Source of the DNA: Aristaeella lactis
GTDB lineage: Bacteria > Bacillota > Clostridia > Christensenellales > Aristaeellaceae
Length of the DNA stretch: 64,000 nucleotides
Assembly (NCBI RefSeq): GCF_018118585.1
Contig: NZ_CP069421.1
Location: 3,100,001 to 3,164,000 of the forward strand
Direction: 5' to 3'
Part shown: positions 20,553 to 28,851 of the stretch, in pieces
Layout of the letters: every line of letters starts with the position of its first letter
How positions within the stretch are numbered: position 1 is the first letter of the stretch
Position numbers and translations under genes: made by a program
The notes under the pieces: model-generated
The model's input: only the letters and a program-made list of their open reading frames with translations
Told to the model about the DNA's origin: nothing
Databases searched by the model: none

Positions 20553-23111
20553 ATGATTCAAGACAAGCTGATTCCCGTCAATCTGGAACAGGAAATGAAA
20601 AAAAGCTTCATCGCCTATGCCATGGCGGTGATTGTGGACCGGGCCCTGCCGGACGTACGCGACGGTCTGAAGCCGGTCCACCGCCGGATCCTGTACGACA
20701 TGTCCGAAGAGCTGGGGATGACCCCGGACAAACCGACCCGCAAAAGTGCCCGTGTGGTCGGTGACGTTCTGGGTAAATTCCATCCCCACGGCGACTCTTC
20801 CGTTTACGACGCCATGGTCCGCCTGGCCCAGCCCTTCAACATCCGCTATCCGCTGATTGAAGGCCAGGGTAACTTCGGTTCCGTCGACGGTGACGGTGCT
20901 GCAGCCATGCGTTATACCGAAGCCCGCCTGCAGAAGCTGACCATGCACCTGCTGGATGGTATCGATAAGGATACCGTGGACTTTTACCCCAACTTTGACG
21001 AAACCCTGCAGCAGCCCTCTGTGCTGCCGGCCCGGTTCCCGAACCTGCTTGTGAACGGTTCCAGCGGTATTGCCGTCGGTATGGCAACGAACATTCCGCC
21101 GCATAACCTCACCGAGGTGATCAACGGCGTTATCTGCATGATCGACAATCCGGAATGCACAATTGACGATCTGATGCAGCACATCAAGGGACCTGATTTC
21201 CCCACGGGCGGCCTGATCATGGGCCGCAGCGGTATCCGGGCGGCGTACCATACAGGCCACGGCCGGATTACCGTCCGGGCCAAGACCAATGTGGAGGAAA
21301 TGGGCGGCAACCGCAGCCGCATCATTGTGACGGAGATCCCCTACCAGGTGAACAAGTCTGTCCTGGTCAAGAAGATTGCCGACCTGGTGCACGAGAAGAA
21401 GATCGAGGGCATCAGCGACATCCGGGATGAGTCCAACGACCGCCAGGGCATGCGCATCGTGATTGAACTGAAGCGGGATGTTCAGCCGCAGGTTGTGCTG
21501 AACATGCTGTACAAGCATACTCCCATGCAGGAGAACTTCGGCGCCAATATGCTGGCCCTGGTGGACGGCAAGCCCCAGGTGCTGAACCTGCGGGAGATGA
21601 TCTACTACTACCTGGAGCACCAGAAGGACGTAGTCACCCGCCGGACAAGGTTTGAGCTGAACAAGGCCCAGAACCGGGCTCATATTTTGGAAGGCCTGCT
21701 GAAGGCACTGGATCACATTGATGAGATCGTTGCCATCATCCGGGCCAGCAAGGATACCAACACCGCGAAGGAAGCCCTGATGCTCCGTTTCGAGTTTTCC
21801 GAGAAGCAGGCCCAGGCAATCCTGGACATGCGCCTGGCCCGTCTGACCGGCCTGGAACGGGAACGCCTGCAGGAGGAATACGAAGAACTGGAAAGAACCA
21901 TTGAACGGCTGACCGCGATCCTGGGTGACGAACACCTGCTCATGGACGTGATCAAGACCGAAATCAGTGAGATCCGGGATAAATTCGGCGATGAACGCCG
22001 CAGTGAGCTGACCATCGCGGAGGATGACATTGACATCGAAGACCTGATCCAGGAAGAAAACATGGTGGTCACCCTGACCCATGAAGGGTATGTGAAGCGT
22101 GTTTCCTCCTCTGTGTACCGTGCACAGCACCGCGGCGGACGCGGTGTCTCCGGTATGAACGTGAAGGAAACCGACTACACGACCCAGATGTTCGTGGTCA
22201 GCACGCATCAGGAGATTATGTTCTTCACGAACATGGGCCGGGTATACAGCCTGAAGTGCTACCAGATTCCGGAAGCCGGACGCCAGGCCCGCGGCACGGC
22301 GATCATCAACCTGCTGCACATTGTCAGCGGGGAGAAGGTTTCCACCATGCTGCCCATGCCGAAGGAGACTGAGGAAGAGCACAACCTGGTGATGGCAACC
22401 CGGAACGGTATGATCAAGAAGACCGCCCTGGAAGAGTTCCGGAACCTGCGCAAAAACGGCCTGATCGCCATTGCCCTGAGAGAGGGCGATGAGCTGATCG
22501 GCGTCCGGCTGAGCAACGGTGACGATGAGATGCTGGTTTCCACCCGTAAGGGCAAGTGCATCCGCTTCAATGAGCGGCACGTGCGCAACGTGGGCCGTAA
22601 CTCCATCGGTGTACGTTCCATGAGGGTGGCGGAAGGCGATGAAGTGATCGACATCGCGGCGGTTGAACCGGAAACGACAGTACTGGCCATTACCACCAAG
22701 GGCTATGGCAAACGGACCGATCCGGAAGAATACCGTGAACAGGGCCGCGGCGGCATGGGCGTTAAGGCCATGCAGCTGACCGACAAGACCGGCGACCTGG
22801 CTGCCCTGATGTTCGTGCACGAGGATGAAGACATCCTGCTGATCACGGACGACGGCACCATTATCCGGGCCAGGGCTGCGGATGTTCGCCTGTGCGGTCG
22901 TTCCACCCAGGGCGTCCGTATCATGAGGCTGGCGGAAGGCAGCACCGTGGTGGGCGTCTGCCGGGCTGAAAAAGAAGAGGAAGAAATTCCGGAAGAAATC
23001 CCCGCCGAAGGCGCGGAAGCAACGGAAGCGGCGGAAACCTCGGAAGGCGCTGAAAAGCCTGAAACGGAAGGAACCTCCGGGGACGCTCAGGAAAAGAATC
23101 CGCAGGAATAA
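20553..23111 (+). CDS. gyrA: DNA gyrase subunit A
   Basis: The DNA-cutting subunit of gyrase, 852 residues. The active-site tyrosine is Y121 in [11 protein letters not shown]. The quinolone-determining segment reads [10 protein letters not shown], with Ser82 and Asp86 at the E. coli S83 and D87 positions, that is the susceptible-type residues. The C-terminal beta-pinwheel has a GyrA box variant QHRGGRG, separating it from ParC. The last 40 residues are a Glu-rich tail ([20 protein letters not shown]), longer than in many GyrA proteins. ATG 20553 is preceded by GAGGATTGAGAA. Confidence 0.97.
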   Translation: MIQDKLIPVNLEQEMKKSFIAYAMAVIVDRALPDVRDGLKPVHRRILYDMSEELGMTPDKPTRKSARVVGDVLGKFHPHGDSSVYDAMVRLAQPFNIRYPLIEGQGNFGSVDGDGAAAMRYTEARLQKLTMHLLDGIDKDTVDFYPNFDETLQQPSVLPARFPNLLVNGSSGIAVGMATNIPPHNLTEVINGVICMIDNPECTIDDLMQHIKGPDFPTGGLIMGRSGIRAAYHTGHGRITVRAKTNVEEMGGNRSRIIVTEIPYQVNKSVLVKKIADLVHEKKIEGISDIRDESNDRQGMRIVIELKRDVQPQVVLNMLYKHTPMQENFGANMLALVDGKPQVLNLREMIYYYLEHQKDVVTRRTRFELNKAQNRAHILEGLLKALDHIDEIVAIIRASKDTNTAKEALMLRFEFSEKQAQAILDMRLARLTGLERERLQEEYEELERTIERLTAILGDEHLLMDVIKTEISEIRDKFGDERRSELTIAEDDIDIEDLIQEENMVVTLTHEGYVKRVSSSVYRAQHRGGRGVSGMNVKETDYTTQMFVVSTHQEIMFFTNMGRVYSLKCYQIPEAGRQARGTAIINLLHIVSGEKVSTMLPMPKETEEEHNLVMATRNGMIKKTALEEFRNLRKNGLIAIALREGDELIGVRLSNGDDEMLVSTRKGKCIRFNERHVRNVGRNSIGVRSMRVAEGDEVIDIAAVEPETTVLAITTKGYGKRTDPEEYREQGRGGMGVKAMQLTDKTGDLAALMFVHEDEDILLITDDGTIIRARAADVRLCGRSTQGVRIMRLAEGSTVVGVCRAEKEEEEIPEEIPAEGAEATEAAETSEGAEKPETEGTSGDAQEKNPQE

Positions 23112-23123
23112 AACACCATAAAG

Positions 23124-23162
23124 AAATCTCCGGCTTTCGAGAATGAAAGCCGGAGATTTTTT
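23124..23162 (+). terminator. Bidirectional terminator between gyrA and HTH gene
   Basis: AAATCTCCGGCTTTC and GAAAGCCGGAGATTT form a 15-bp stem with a 6-nt loop and T-runs on both sides. It can end gyrA and the converging HTH operon. Confidence 0.92.
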
Positions 23163-23211
23163 CATGCCGGGGTTTGCGGGACGGAATACTGGGGACCGTT
23201 CCCGGCAAAGC

Positions 23212-23418
23212 TCAGAAATAGAAGATGTCTTCAAATTTCTTGTCCAGGGCGACACACAGGATCAGCGCCAGTTTGGCGGTCGGGCAGAACTGACCGGTCT
23301 CGATGGAGCTGATGGTATTGCGGGAAACACCGACCAGCTCTGCCAAGCCTGCCTGGGACATGCCTTTTTCTGTACGGATCTCCTTCAGCCTGTTTTTCAG
23401 AATCAGTTGATCGTTCAT
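23212..23418 (-). CDS. Small XRE-family helix-turn-helix regulator
   Basis: A 68-residue protein that is almost only a Cro/C1-type helix-turn-helix: LKEIRTEKGMSQAGLAELVGVSRNTISSIETG, with the YozG-like ending ALDKKFEDIFYF. TAAGGAGG is placed correctly before ATG 23418; a longer frame to 23466 runs back into the upstream gene. It is the second gene of a two-gene operon with the membrane protein at 23430 (gap 11 bases). It probably represses its own promoter at the palindromes at 23771 and 23806. Confidence 0.85.
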   Translation of the reverse strand: MNDQLILKNRLKEIRTEKGMSQAGLAELVGVSRNTISSIETGQFCPTAKLALILCVALDKKFEDIFYF

Positions 23419-23429
23419 AGGCTGCCTCC

Positions 23430-23750
23430 TTATTTGGTCAGCTGGATGATCCAGCCGGCCAGACACGCCAGCGCGCCCAGACCGTAGAGGATTGTGAAGA
23501 CCAGCTCGTGCCTTTTATGCAGTTTCATGTACTTGTAGCCGAAGACAGCTGCAGACCCCGCAAGAATGGCAAAGCAGATATCAAAGCTCATTTTTTCCTT
23601 CGTGATCGCGGTGACAACCATTACAGCGGACAGCAGCAGGATGACAACGACCCAGCCAACCTGCATGCTGTTTCTGGACACTTCCAGATTGACCATATCC
23701 ATACCGCGGTTCTCAAGTTTGCTCTTTGCAAGGATCTCTTCCTTATTCAT
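23430..23750 (-). CDS. Small membrane protein, DUF6442-like
   Basis: A 106-residue protein with three predicted membrane segments (about 32-50, 57-72 and 85-102) and the N-terminus MNKEEILAKSKLENRGMDM, which I associate with the DUF6442 family. In Bacillota such proteins are often paired with a small XRE regulator, as here; the function is unknown. GGAGG precedes the start. It is the first gene after a promoter flanked by two operators. Confidence 0.72.
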   Translation of the reverse strand: MNKEEILAKSKLENRGMDMVNLEVSRNSMQVGWVVVILLLSAVMVVTAITKEKMSFDICFAILAGSAAVFGYKYMKLHKRHELVFTILYGLGALACLAGWIIQLTK

Positions 23751-23770
23751 CTGTAAAACCTCCTCTCAAT

Positions 23771-23788
23771 TGCCAAGTACACTTGGCA
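23771..23788 (-). promoter_or_regulatory. Operator 1 of the XRE/DUF6442 operon
   Basis: TGCCAAGTACACTTGGCA has 8-bp inverted arms around a 2-base centre. It lies at the predicted transcription start, where bound protein would block initiation. Confidence 0.75.
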
Positions 23789-23795
23789 CGGTAAA

Positions 23796-23824
23796 AGCAT
23801 ATCATTGCCAAGTGTACTTGTCAA
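23796..23824 (-). promoter_or_regulatory. Sigma-A promoter of the XRE/DUF6442 operon
   Basis: On the reverse strand TTGACA (23824-23819), 17-base spacer, TATGCT (23801-23796). It fits the consensus well and sits exactly between the two operators. Confidence 0.8.
23806..23823 (-). promoter_or_regulatory. Operator 2 of the XRE/DUF6442 operon
   Basis: TGCCAAGTGTACTTGTCA is operator 1 with one mismatch in the right arm and a different centre. It covers the -35 box. The two centres are 35 bases apart. Confidence 0.75.
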
Positions 23825-24066
23825 GCACTTTTGTAAATTTTTTTCCGGATTGGTTCTCGTGTCTACAGAAGCAATGGTTTTCCATCAGATGCTTTTCATA
23901 ACAGACAGAAAAACAGGAAACCGGAGACGGATTCCTGTATAATTTGCACTCTGCCGGGAAATATACACCCATATTTTTCGGGGACCATCCTGTTTTATTT
24001 ACAGCGTTCCTGTTATGCTTTAATCACAGTGAAGCTTATCATGATGACGGGAAGGAGTGCCAAATA

Positions 24067-24285
24067 ATGAGAGGATACTCATACATGAAAATGCTGATGG
24101 CCAATGAAGAGGCGTTGAACAACGAATACAAATGGTCAATGCTTATTCTGCTGGCAGTGGTTGCGGCTGTCTGCCTGCTTGTACACCGGCGCAACGTCCA
24201 TGACAGGGAAAGCGATGAAACTTCCCGGGAAATCATGAGAAACTGTGGAATGGATGAAGAATACAAGGACAGGTTTTCCGACTGA
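24067..24285 (+). CDS. Small single-pass membrane protein, unknown
   Basis: A 72-residue protein that I do not recognise. It has an acidic/polar N-terminus (about 1-20), one hydrophobic helix WSMLILLAVVAAVCLLV (about 21-37), then a charged tail rich in Arg, Asp and Glu. GGAAGGAG lies 9 bases before ATG 24067; the open frame continues back to 23944 without support. It stands alone between the XRE operon and the MacAB-like operon and is followed by a terminator. Confidence 0.6.
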   Translation: MRGYSYMKMLMANEEALNNEYKWSMLILLAVVAAVCLLVHRRNVHDRESDETSREIMRNCGMDEEYKDRFSD

Positions 24286-24334
24286 TAACCGGAAAAAGCA
24301 AAAGGGTGAATCCCTGCCTTTTCAGCATATCAAC

Positions 24335-24372
24335 CCCCGCGGAGATGTGAATTCCGCGGGGAGAATTTTTTC
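24335..24372 (+). terminator. Rho-independent terminator
   Basis: CCCCGCGGA and TCCGCGGGG form a 9-bp stem with a 9-nt loop, then AGAATTTTTTCTTT. It ends the small membrane protein gene. Confidence 0.85.
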
Positions 24373-24405
24373 TTTAAGACTCATTTAAGGTTCATCCGAT
24401 ATGAT
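24373..24405 (+). promoter_or_regulatory. Activator-type promoter of MacAB-like operon
   Basis: Two direct TTTAAG repeats (24373-24378 and 24384-24389), 11 bases apart, sit upstream of TATGAT (24400-24405). No -35 box is present at the right distance. Direct repeats at one helical turn are typical sites for OmpR-type response regulators; no such gene lies in the window. Confidence 0.5.
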
Positions 24406-24444
24406 GCATCCGGAATCCAGGGAAAAGGAAAGGATGGCCGAAAG

Positions 24445-25566
24445 ATGACAGACATACTGGAAAACAGGACCGCAGAAACCGAAGCGTTGAAAGCGGCTGA
24501 AAAAACGGAAGGAAAGAAGAAAAAGAGAAGCCGGAAAAAGAAGACTCTGAAGCGGCTTTTCTGGCTTGTAATCATCCTGCTGGTGCTGGGTGTGGCCCTC
24601 TGGTCCGTGATCAGCAAACTGCAGGCGGAATACAGGGTGACCTACGATCCCTATACCGCCACAACAGGAAGTATCTCCAATTCATTGTCCTTTACGGGCA
24701 GCATGCAGCTGGTCAACAGCGCTTCCTATACTGCTTCCTCGGACGCAAAGATCCGGGAAATCTATGTGGCTGAAGGGGATAGTGTCAAAGACGGCGACAA
24801 GCTGATACGCCTGTCGAACGGACAGCTGGTTGAGGCGGAGTTTGACGGAATAGTCAATACCATTGACGTGGAAAAGGGCGACGAGGTGAAGGCCGGGGAA
24901 AGCCTTATAACCGTAGCGGACTTTGATCATATGAAGGTTTCGGTCCGCATCGGTGAGAGTAATATCAGCGAGGTCACGGCAGGCCAGAACTGCCGCGTGA
25001 CGGTTTCTTCCGCAGGTGCGACCTTTGACACGGTGATCGACAAGATCGATTATGTATCCTATACAGGCAACAACGTGGCCTATTACACAGGGACGGTGCT
25101 GGTGGATACCACCGGCACAGAGAATATATGGCCCGGGATGCAGGCAACCGTCACTGTGCCGCAGGAAGAGGCGCAGAACGTGACCGTGCTGAAGATGGAA
25201 GCCCTGAGCACCGCACGGGACAACACTGCTTATGTTTATAAGGAAAACGAAGACGGTGAAATGGAGCAGGTCGCTGTGACGGTAGGCGTGAGCAACGGCA
25301 ACTATGTGGAGATCAGGGAAGGCGTTGCTGCCGGTGAGACTGTTTACAAGATCGCCGAGAAGGAAGAAGAACTTACGGGTCTGGCCGGACTGTTCTCAGG
25401 CATGTTCTCCAGCACACAGGTAAACCGGAACACCAACCGGAACCGCAACAACCAGGGCGGAAGCTGGAATTCCGAATTCGGCGGCATGCCGGATATGGGC
25501 AATGCTCCGGGCAGAGATTATGCGCCAGGCGGTAATGGCAGCAACGGCGGATCACGGGGGAACTGA
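24445..25566 (+). CDS. MacA/HlyD-type membrane fusion protein
   Basis: A 373-residue adaptor for an ABC exporter. Charged N-terminus (KKKKRSRKKKT), one membrane helix at about 37-55, then a periplasmic-type body with a lipoyl-like barrel-sandwich (IREIYVAEGDSVKDGDKLIR, GDEVKAGESLITVADF) and beta-barrel segments. The last 50 residues are a Gly/Asn/Arg-rich low-complexity tail. It is followed by the ATPase gene after two bases. In Gram-positives such proteins work with MacB-like permeases, without an outer-membrane channel. The substrate is unknown. Confidence 0.88.
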   Translation: MTDILENRTAETEALKAAEKTEGKKKKRSRKKKTLKRLFWLVIILLVLGVALWSVISKLQAEYRVTYDPYTATTGSISNSLSFTGSMQLVNSASYTASSDAKIREIYVAEGDSVKDGDKLIRLSNGQLVEAEFDGIVNTIDVEKGDEVKAGESLITVADFDHMKVSVRIGESNISEVTAGQNCRVTVSSAGATFDTVIDKIDYVSYTGNNVAYYTGTVLVDTTGTENIWPGMQATVTVPQEEAQNVTVLKMEALSTARDNTAYVYKENEDGEMEQVAVTVGVSNGNYVEIREGVAAGETVYKIAEKEEELTGLAGLFSGMFSSTQVNRNTNRNRNNQGGSWNSEFGGMPDMGNAPGRDYAPGGNGSNGGSRGN

Positions 25567-25568
25567 CG

Positions 25569-26267
25569 ATGGCTGGAGAAGTATTCTTCCGCATGCGGGA
25601 GATTGACAAGATCTATCCGCTGGAGGGGGAGAATGTCCATGCTCTGAAAAAGGTATCCCTTACCGTGGAGGAAGGGGACTACCTTTCAGTGCTGGGGCCC
25701 TCCGGCAGCGGAAAGACAACACTGATGAATATTATCGGCTGCCTGGACACCCCAACTTCCGGAGAGTATACCCTGCGGGGCCGGGAAGTGGAGGAGCTGG
25801 ATGAGCGGGAACTGGCTGAGCTGCGGAACCGGGAAATCGGATTTATTTTCCAGAATTCCCAGCTGCTGCCCAGGCTGACAGCCAGAAAGAACGTGGAACT
25901 GCCCCTGATCTATGCGGGTGTCCGGCCGAAGGAACGACGGGAACGGGCGGAAGCTATGCTGGAACGGGTAGGATTGAAGGACCGGATGGATCACCTGCCC
26001 AATCAGCTTTCCGGCGGTCAGCAGCAGCGCGTGGCGATAGCCCGGGCAATGGTGGGCAATCCCTCTATCCTGCTGGCGGACGAACCGACGGGCGCCCTGG
26101 ACCAGAAGACGGGCGCCCAGATCATGCAGCTGTTCCGGGAACTGAATGAGGAAAAGCGTACGGTGATCATGATCACCCATGACCTGAAGATCGCCTCGAA
26201 TGCCCGGAGAGTGGTGCATATCATCGACGGGGAACTGTCGGATGGAGGAGGTGTGGTCAATGCTTAA
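25569..26267 (+). CDS. ABC transporter ATPase, MacB/LolD type
   Basis: A 232-residue ATPase driving the MacB-like permease at 26260. Walker A GPSGSGKTTLMNII, Q-loop FIFQNSQLLPRLTA, signature LSGGQQQRVAIARAM, Walker B ILLADEPTGALD and the H-loop VIMITHD are all intact. The family-typical LDTPTSGEY follows Walker A. Its stop lies inside the first codons of the permease gene (8-base overlap), so the two are translated together. Confidence 0.94.
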   Translation: MAGEVFFRMREIDKIYPLEGENVHALKKVSLTVEEGDYLSVLGPSGSGKTTLMNIIGCLDTPTSGEYTLRGREVEELDERELAELRNREIGFIFQNSQLLPRLTARKNVELPLIYAGVRPKERRERAEAMLERVGLKDRMDHLPNQLSGGQQQRVAIARAMVGNPSILLADEPTGALDQKTGAQIMQLFRELNEEKRTVIMITHDLKIASNARRVVHIIDGELSDGGGVVNA

Positions 26268-27471
26268 AACCCTCCGGAAGAAACTGATCACCATCCGGGA
26301 AAGCGCAGCGATGGCGCTGGATAACATCCGGAGCAACAAGGTTCGTTCTTTCCTGACCCTGCTGGGCATCATGATCGGCGTTATGGCGGTCATTACCCTG
26401 ATATCCACGGTGTCCGGCGTGTCCGGAACGATCTCTTCCTCCTTTTCCGACATGGGTGTCGGCACCCTGACAGTGAGCGTGACCGGCAGTGACCTGAAGA
26501 CCGGTATGACGCCGGAGGATCTGCAGGTGATCACGGAGCTGGAAAACGTGGACGGTGTGGTGCCGAGCATCAGCCTGAACGGACGGGTTTCCTACGGAAA
26601 CAACGTACAGACAGGGATGTCCGTTTCCGGCAAGAACGCCTATTACTTTGACCTGAACGGGGAAATGATTATTCAGGGACGTACCCTGAACTTCATTGAC
26701 GACGATAACCGCAGTTATGTGTGCGTGATCAGCCAGAAGATTGTGGATGAATTCTTTCTGGGGATTAACCCGGTTGGGGAAACCCTGTATGTGTCCGGAC
26801 TGCCCTTTACTATCGTGGGACGGTATGAGGAAGACAGCGGCGGAGGAATCGCCTCGATTTTCATGGGATCCCCGGATGTGATGATCCCCTATACCACAGC
26901 TATGAAGGTGAACAACTCCAACGAGGTGACTTCCTTTACCGTATACCTGAAGGACGGTGCGGATTCCGCAGCGGCGAAGGAAGAAATTGAAGATGCAATG
27001 GATGTGCTGTTTGACTTCGAGGAGGACTGCTACACCGTGGCCTCAATGGAAAGCATTGAGGAAACCATGAACACGATGACCACCATGCTGAGTTCTCTGC
27101 TGGCGGGCATCGCCTCCATTGCTCTGCTGGTCGGCGGCATCGGCATTATGAACATGATGCTGACCACGGTAACGGAGCGGACGACGGAGATCGGCCTGAA
27201 GAAGGCCCTGGGCGCCGTGCCCGGACAGATCCAGATGCAGTTCCTGCTGGAAAGCTTCCTGCTTTCCATGATCGGAGGCCTGCTGGGAGTTGCATTCGGT
27301 CTGGCATTGTCCTACTGGCTGTGCCAGCTGCTGGGAACAAACTTCGTACTGAACATGGGAGCCATTGCCCTGGGCGTAGGCTTCTCCGCGGCAGTCGGTA
27401 TCATCTTCGGATGGGCTCCCGCAAGAAAGGCAAGCCGGCTCAATCCCATTGACGCACTGAGAGCGGTGTAA
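26260..27471 (+). CDS. ABC transporter permease, MacB type
   Basis: A 403-residue permease with the MacB topology: one N-terminal helix (about 22-45), a large extracytoplasmic domain (about 60-270) and three C-terminal helices. The FtsX-like C-terminus has IGIMNMMLTTVTERTTEIGL followed by KKALGAVPGQIQMQFLLES, and ends with ASRLNPIDALRAV, a hallmark of the family. GGAGGAGGTG lies before ATG 26260; an earlier in-frame start at 26200 lies inside the ATPase gene. Likely role: export of a peptide, toxin or antibiotic. Confidence 0.93.
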   Translation: MLKTLRKKLITIRESAAMALDNIRSNKVRSFLTLLGIMIGVMAVITLISTVSGVSGTISSSFSDMGVGTLTVSVTGSDLKTGMTPEDLQVITELENVDGVVPSISLNGRVSYGNNVQTGMSVSGKNAYYFDLNGEMIIQGRTLNFIDDDNRSYVCVISQKIVDEFFLGINPVGETLYVSGLPFTIVGRYEEDSGGGIASIFMGSPDVMIPYTTAMKVNNSNEVTSFTVYLKDGADSAAAKEEIEDAMDVLFDFEEDCYTVASMESIEETMNTMTTMLSSLLAGIASIALLVGGIGIMNMMLTTVTERTTEIGLKKALGAVPGQIQMQFLLESFLLSMIGGLLGVAFGLALSYWLCQLLGTNFVLNMGAIALGVGFSAAVGIIFGWAPARKASRLNPIDALRAV

Positions 27472-27529
27472 AATCAATGCATAATTCATAATGCATAAAG
27501 CATCATTTAATAAACGGAGGTCATATAAA

Positions 27530-28588
27530 ATGAGAACCATGAAGCGGGCAGCGGCTATGCTCTTTGCACTGGCACTGGTACTGGGATCCGCCGGAGCGGA
27601 AACCATGAGCCTGAACGGAACCGTGGAAGCCGGGGTGACGGTACCGGTATACGCACCCATCGGCGGGACCGTGGACAATGTGGCCCTGGAACAGGGTATG
27701 CATGTGAACGCGGGAGATGTCCTGTTTACTTATAAAACCGAAAAAACCTATGCCTCGGAGGACGGCACCGTGACCGGCGTGTTTGTGCAGGCCGGGGATG
27801 ACGCGGAAACCGTCGCCGGCCGTTACGGCGCGGACCTGTATATTGAGGGGACCATCCTGTATACCGTTTCCTCAAGTACTTCCAAAGCGTATCCTTCTGT
27901 GGACACAACCATCGTCCATACCGGTGAGACAGTCTACCTGGTCTGCAGAACCGACTCCACCCGTAAGGGAACCGGTATTATTACAGGAGTGGAAGGTTCC
28001 AATTACTCCGTGCTGGTGTCGGAAGGCAATTTCGTGATTGGGGATTCCGTGACGATTTACCGGGATGAAGCACACACGGAAAAGCTGCGGATCGGCCGGG
28101 GCAATGTGGAACGGGTCAGCCCTGAGGCTGTGACCGCTTCCGGTGCCGTGGTCAGCGTAGCGGTGAATGACGGGGATAAGGTAAAACGCGGCGACCTGCT
28201 GCTGGAAACCCTGAGCGGCACCTTTGAAGGATATGAGATGACCGGAACCGCAGTGACAGCCGCGGAGGACGGTGTGATCATGTCTGTTTCCGCGGAAGCT
28301 GGAGCGGCGGTGAACAAGGGAGATGTGACGGCACGTATCGCGCCGGTGAGCGGTATGCGTGTGGAAGCGGACGTGACCGCGGACGACCGGAAGCTGCTGA
28401 AAGCCGGCGACAAGGTGACGATCGAGCTGGAATCCGATGAAAGCAAGAGCTATGAAGGCACGGTAAGGTATATCACCGAAACACCGGAGGAAGACGTGGA
28501 GGAGGTTACCTATAAGGCAGTGATCGACTTTACGCCGGATGAAAGCGTGTATTTCGGAATGAAAGTCGTTGTAACCTCGGCTGAGTAA
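27530..28588 (+). CDS. Secreted HlyD-like accessory protein of the MacAB operon
   Basis: A 352-residue protein with a signal peptide (MRTMKRAAAMLFALALVLGSAGA) and no C-terminal anchor. The body has two lipoyl-like barrel-sandwich segments (GTVDNVALEQGMHVNAGDVL; VAVNDGDKVKRGDLLLETLSG) and a beta-barrel ending similar to membrane fusion proteins. A second adaptor-like protein in a MacAB operon is unusual, since the fusion protein at 24445 is complete. It may replace or cap the adaptor outside the membrane. CGGAGG lies upstream; the 58-base gap holds an AT-rich repeat of the kind seen elsewhere in the window. Confidence 0.7.
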   Translation: MRTMKRAAAMLFALALVLGSAGAETMSLNGTVEAGVTVPVYAPIGGTVDNVALEQGMHVNAGDVLFTYKTEKTYASEDGTVTGVFVQAGDDAETVAGRYGADLYIEGTILYTVSSSTSKAYPSVDTTIVHTGETVYLVCRTDSTRKGTGIITGVEGSNYSVLVSEGNFVIGDSVTIYRDEAHTEKLRIGRGNVERVSPEAVTASGAVVSVAVNDGDKVKRGDLLLETLSGTFEGYEMTGTAVTAAEDGVIMSVSAEAGAAVNKGDVTARIAPVSGMRVEADVTADDRKLLKAGDKVTIELESDESKSYEGTVRYITETPEEDVEEVTYKAVIDFTPDESVYFGMKVVVTSAE

Positions 28589-28623
28589 GAGTTGTTTTTC
28601 TTCTGCATCCGGAAAAGCTCTTC

Positions 28624-28652
28624 TTGCCAGACGGAGAAACAGGTGATAGAAT
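28624..28652 (+). promoter_or_regulatory. Promoter of the aromatic amino acid operon
   Basis: TTGCCA (28624-28629), 17-base spacer, TAGAAT (28647-28652); each hexamer has one mismatch to consensus. Transcription would start near 28659, giving a leader of about 190 bases before aroF. Confidence 0.75.
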
Positions 28653-28698
28653 ACCCGTGATTCAATCACTGCGCTTCAGGCGCGGAAAGGGAAGTACC

Positions 28699-28752
28699 AT
28701 GCGGCAGGTTTACGGGTTTTATTACTACTATTACTTTACCAACTGTATTTGA
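28699..28752 (+). CDS. Aromatic operon leader peptide (Phe/Tyr attenuator)
   Basis: A 17-codon ORF encoding MRQVYGFYYYYYFTNCI, preceded by GGAAAGGGAAG at normal spacing. Six of its codons are Tyr and two are Phe, with five Tyr in a row, directly before genes making Tyr and Phe. Leader peptides rich in the regulated amino acid are the sensor of ribosome-mediated attenuation. The Tyr run overlaps the left arm of a hairpin (28731-28740 with 28753-28762), and a terminator hairpin follows at 28799. Too short for ordinary gene finders. Function is inferred from these features; no experiment is implied. Confidence 0.85.
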   Translation: MRQVYGFYYYYYFTNCI

Positions 28753-28762
28753 GGTAAGGTAA
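28731..28762 (+). promoter_or_regulatory. Pause/anti-antiterminator hairpin of the aro leader
   Basis: TTACTTTACC (28731-28740) pairs with GGTAAGGTAA (28753-28762), ten base pairs with one G-T, looping out the end of the leader ORF. A ribosome stalled in the Tyr run would prevent this stem. Confidence 0.65.
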
Positions 28763-28779
28763 TTTTGCCGCGCAGGTTT

Positions 28780-28833
28780 CCCTGGTAAGGGTGAACATCA
28801 GGGCCCGCAGAATTACTGCGGGCCCTGTTTATT
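28780..28833 (+). terminator. Attenuator terminator with candidate antiterminator
   Basis: CAGGGCCCGCAG (28799-28810) and CTGCGGGCCCTG (28816-28827) form a perfect 12-bp stem with a 5-nt loop, then TTTATT. An alternative stem, CCCTGGT (28780-28786) with ATCAGGG (28797-28803), would consume the left arm and relieve termination. The T-run is short, so termination efficiency is uncertain. Confidence 0.78.
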
Positions 28834-28851
28834 CGGGAAGGAGCAGAAAAC

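Noticed and set aside
20487-23255. A 922-residue reverse-strand open frame opposite gyrA, and a 594-residue one opposite gyrB (18713-20497)
   Set aside because: Both are shadows of strongly coding GC-rich genes; they lack ribosome sites and have no recognisable domain.
23212-23750. Classical type II toxin-antitoxin pair
   Set aside because: The membrane protein resembles DUF6442, not a known toxin family; only the layout and operators are toxin-antitoxin-like.
28653-28850. T-box riboswitch before aroF
   Set aside because: The T-box core and specifier loop features are not present; the Tyr-rich leader ORF with terminator explains the region better.
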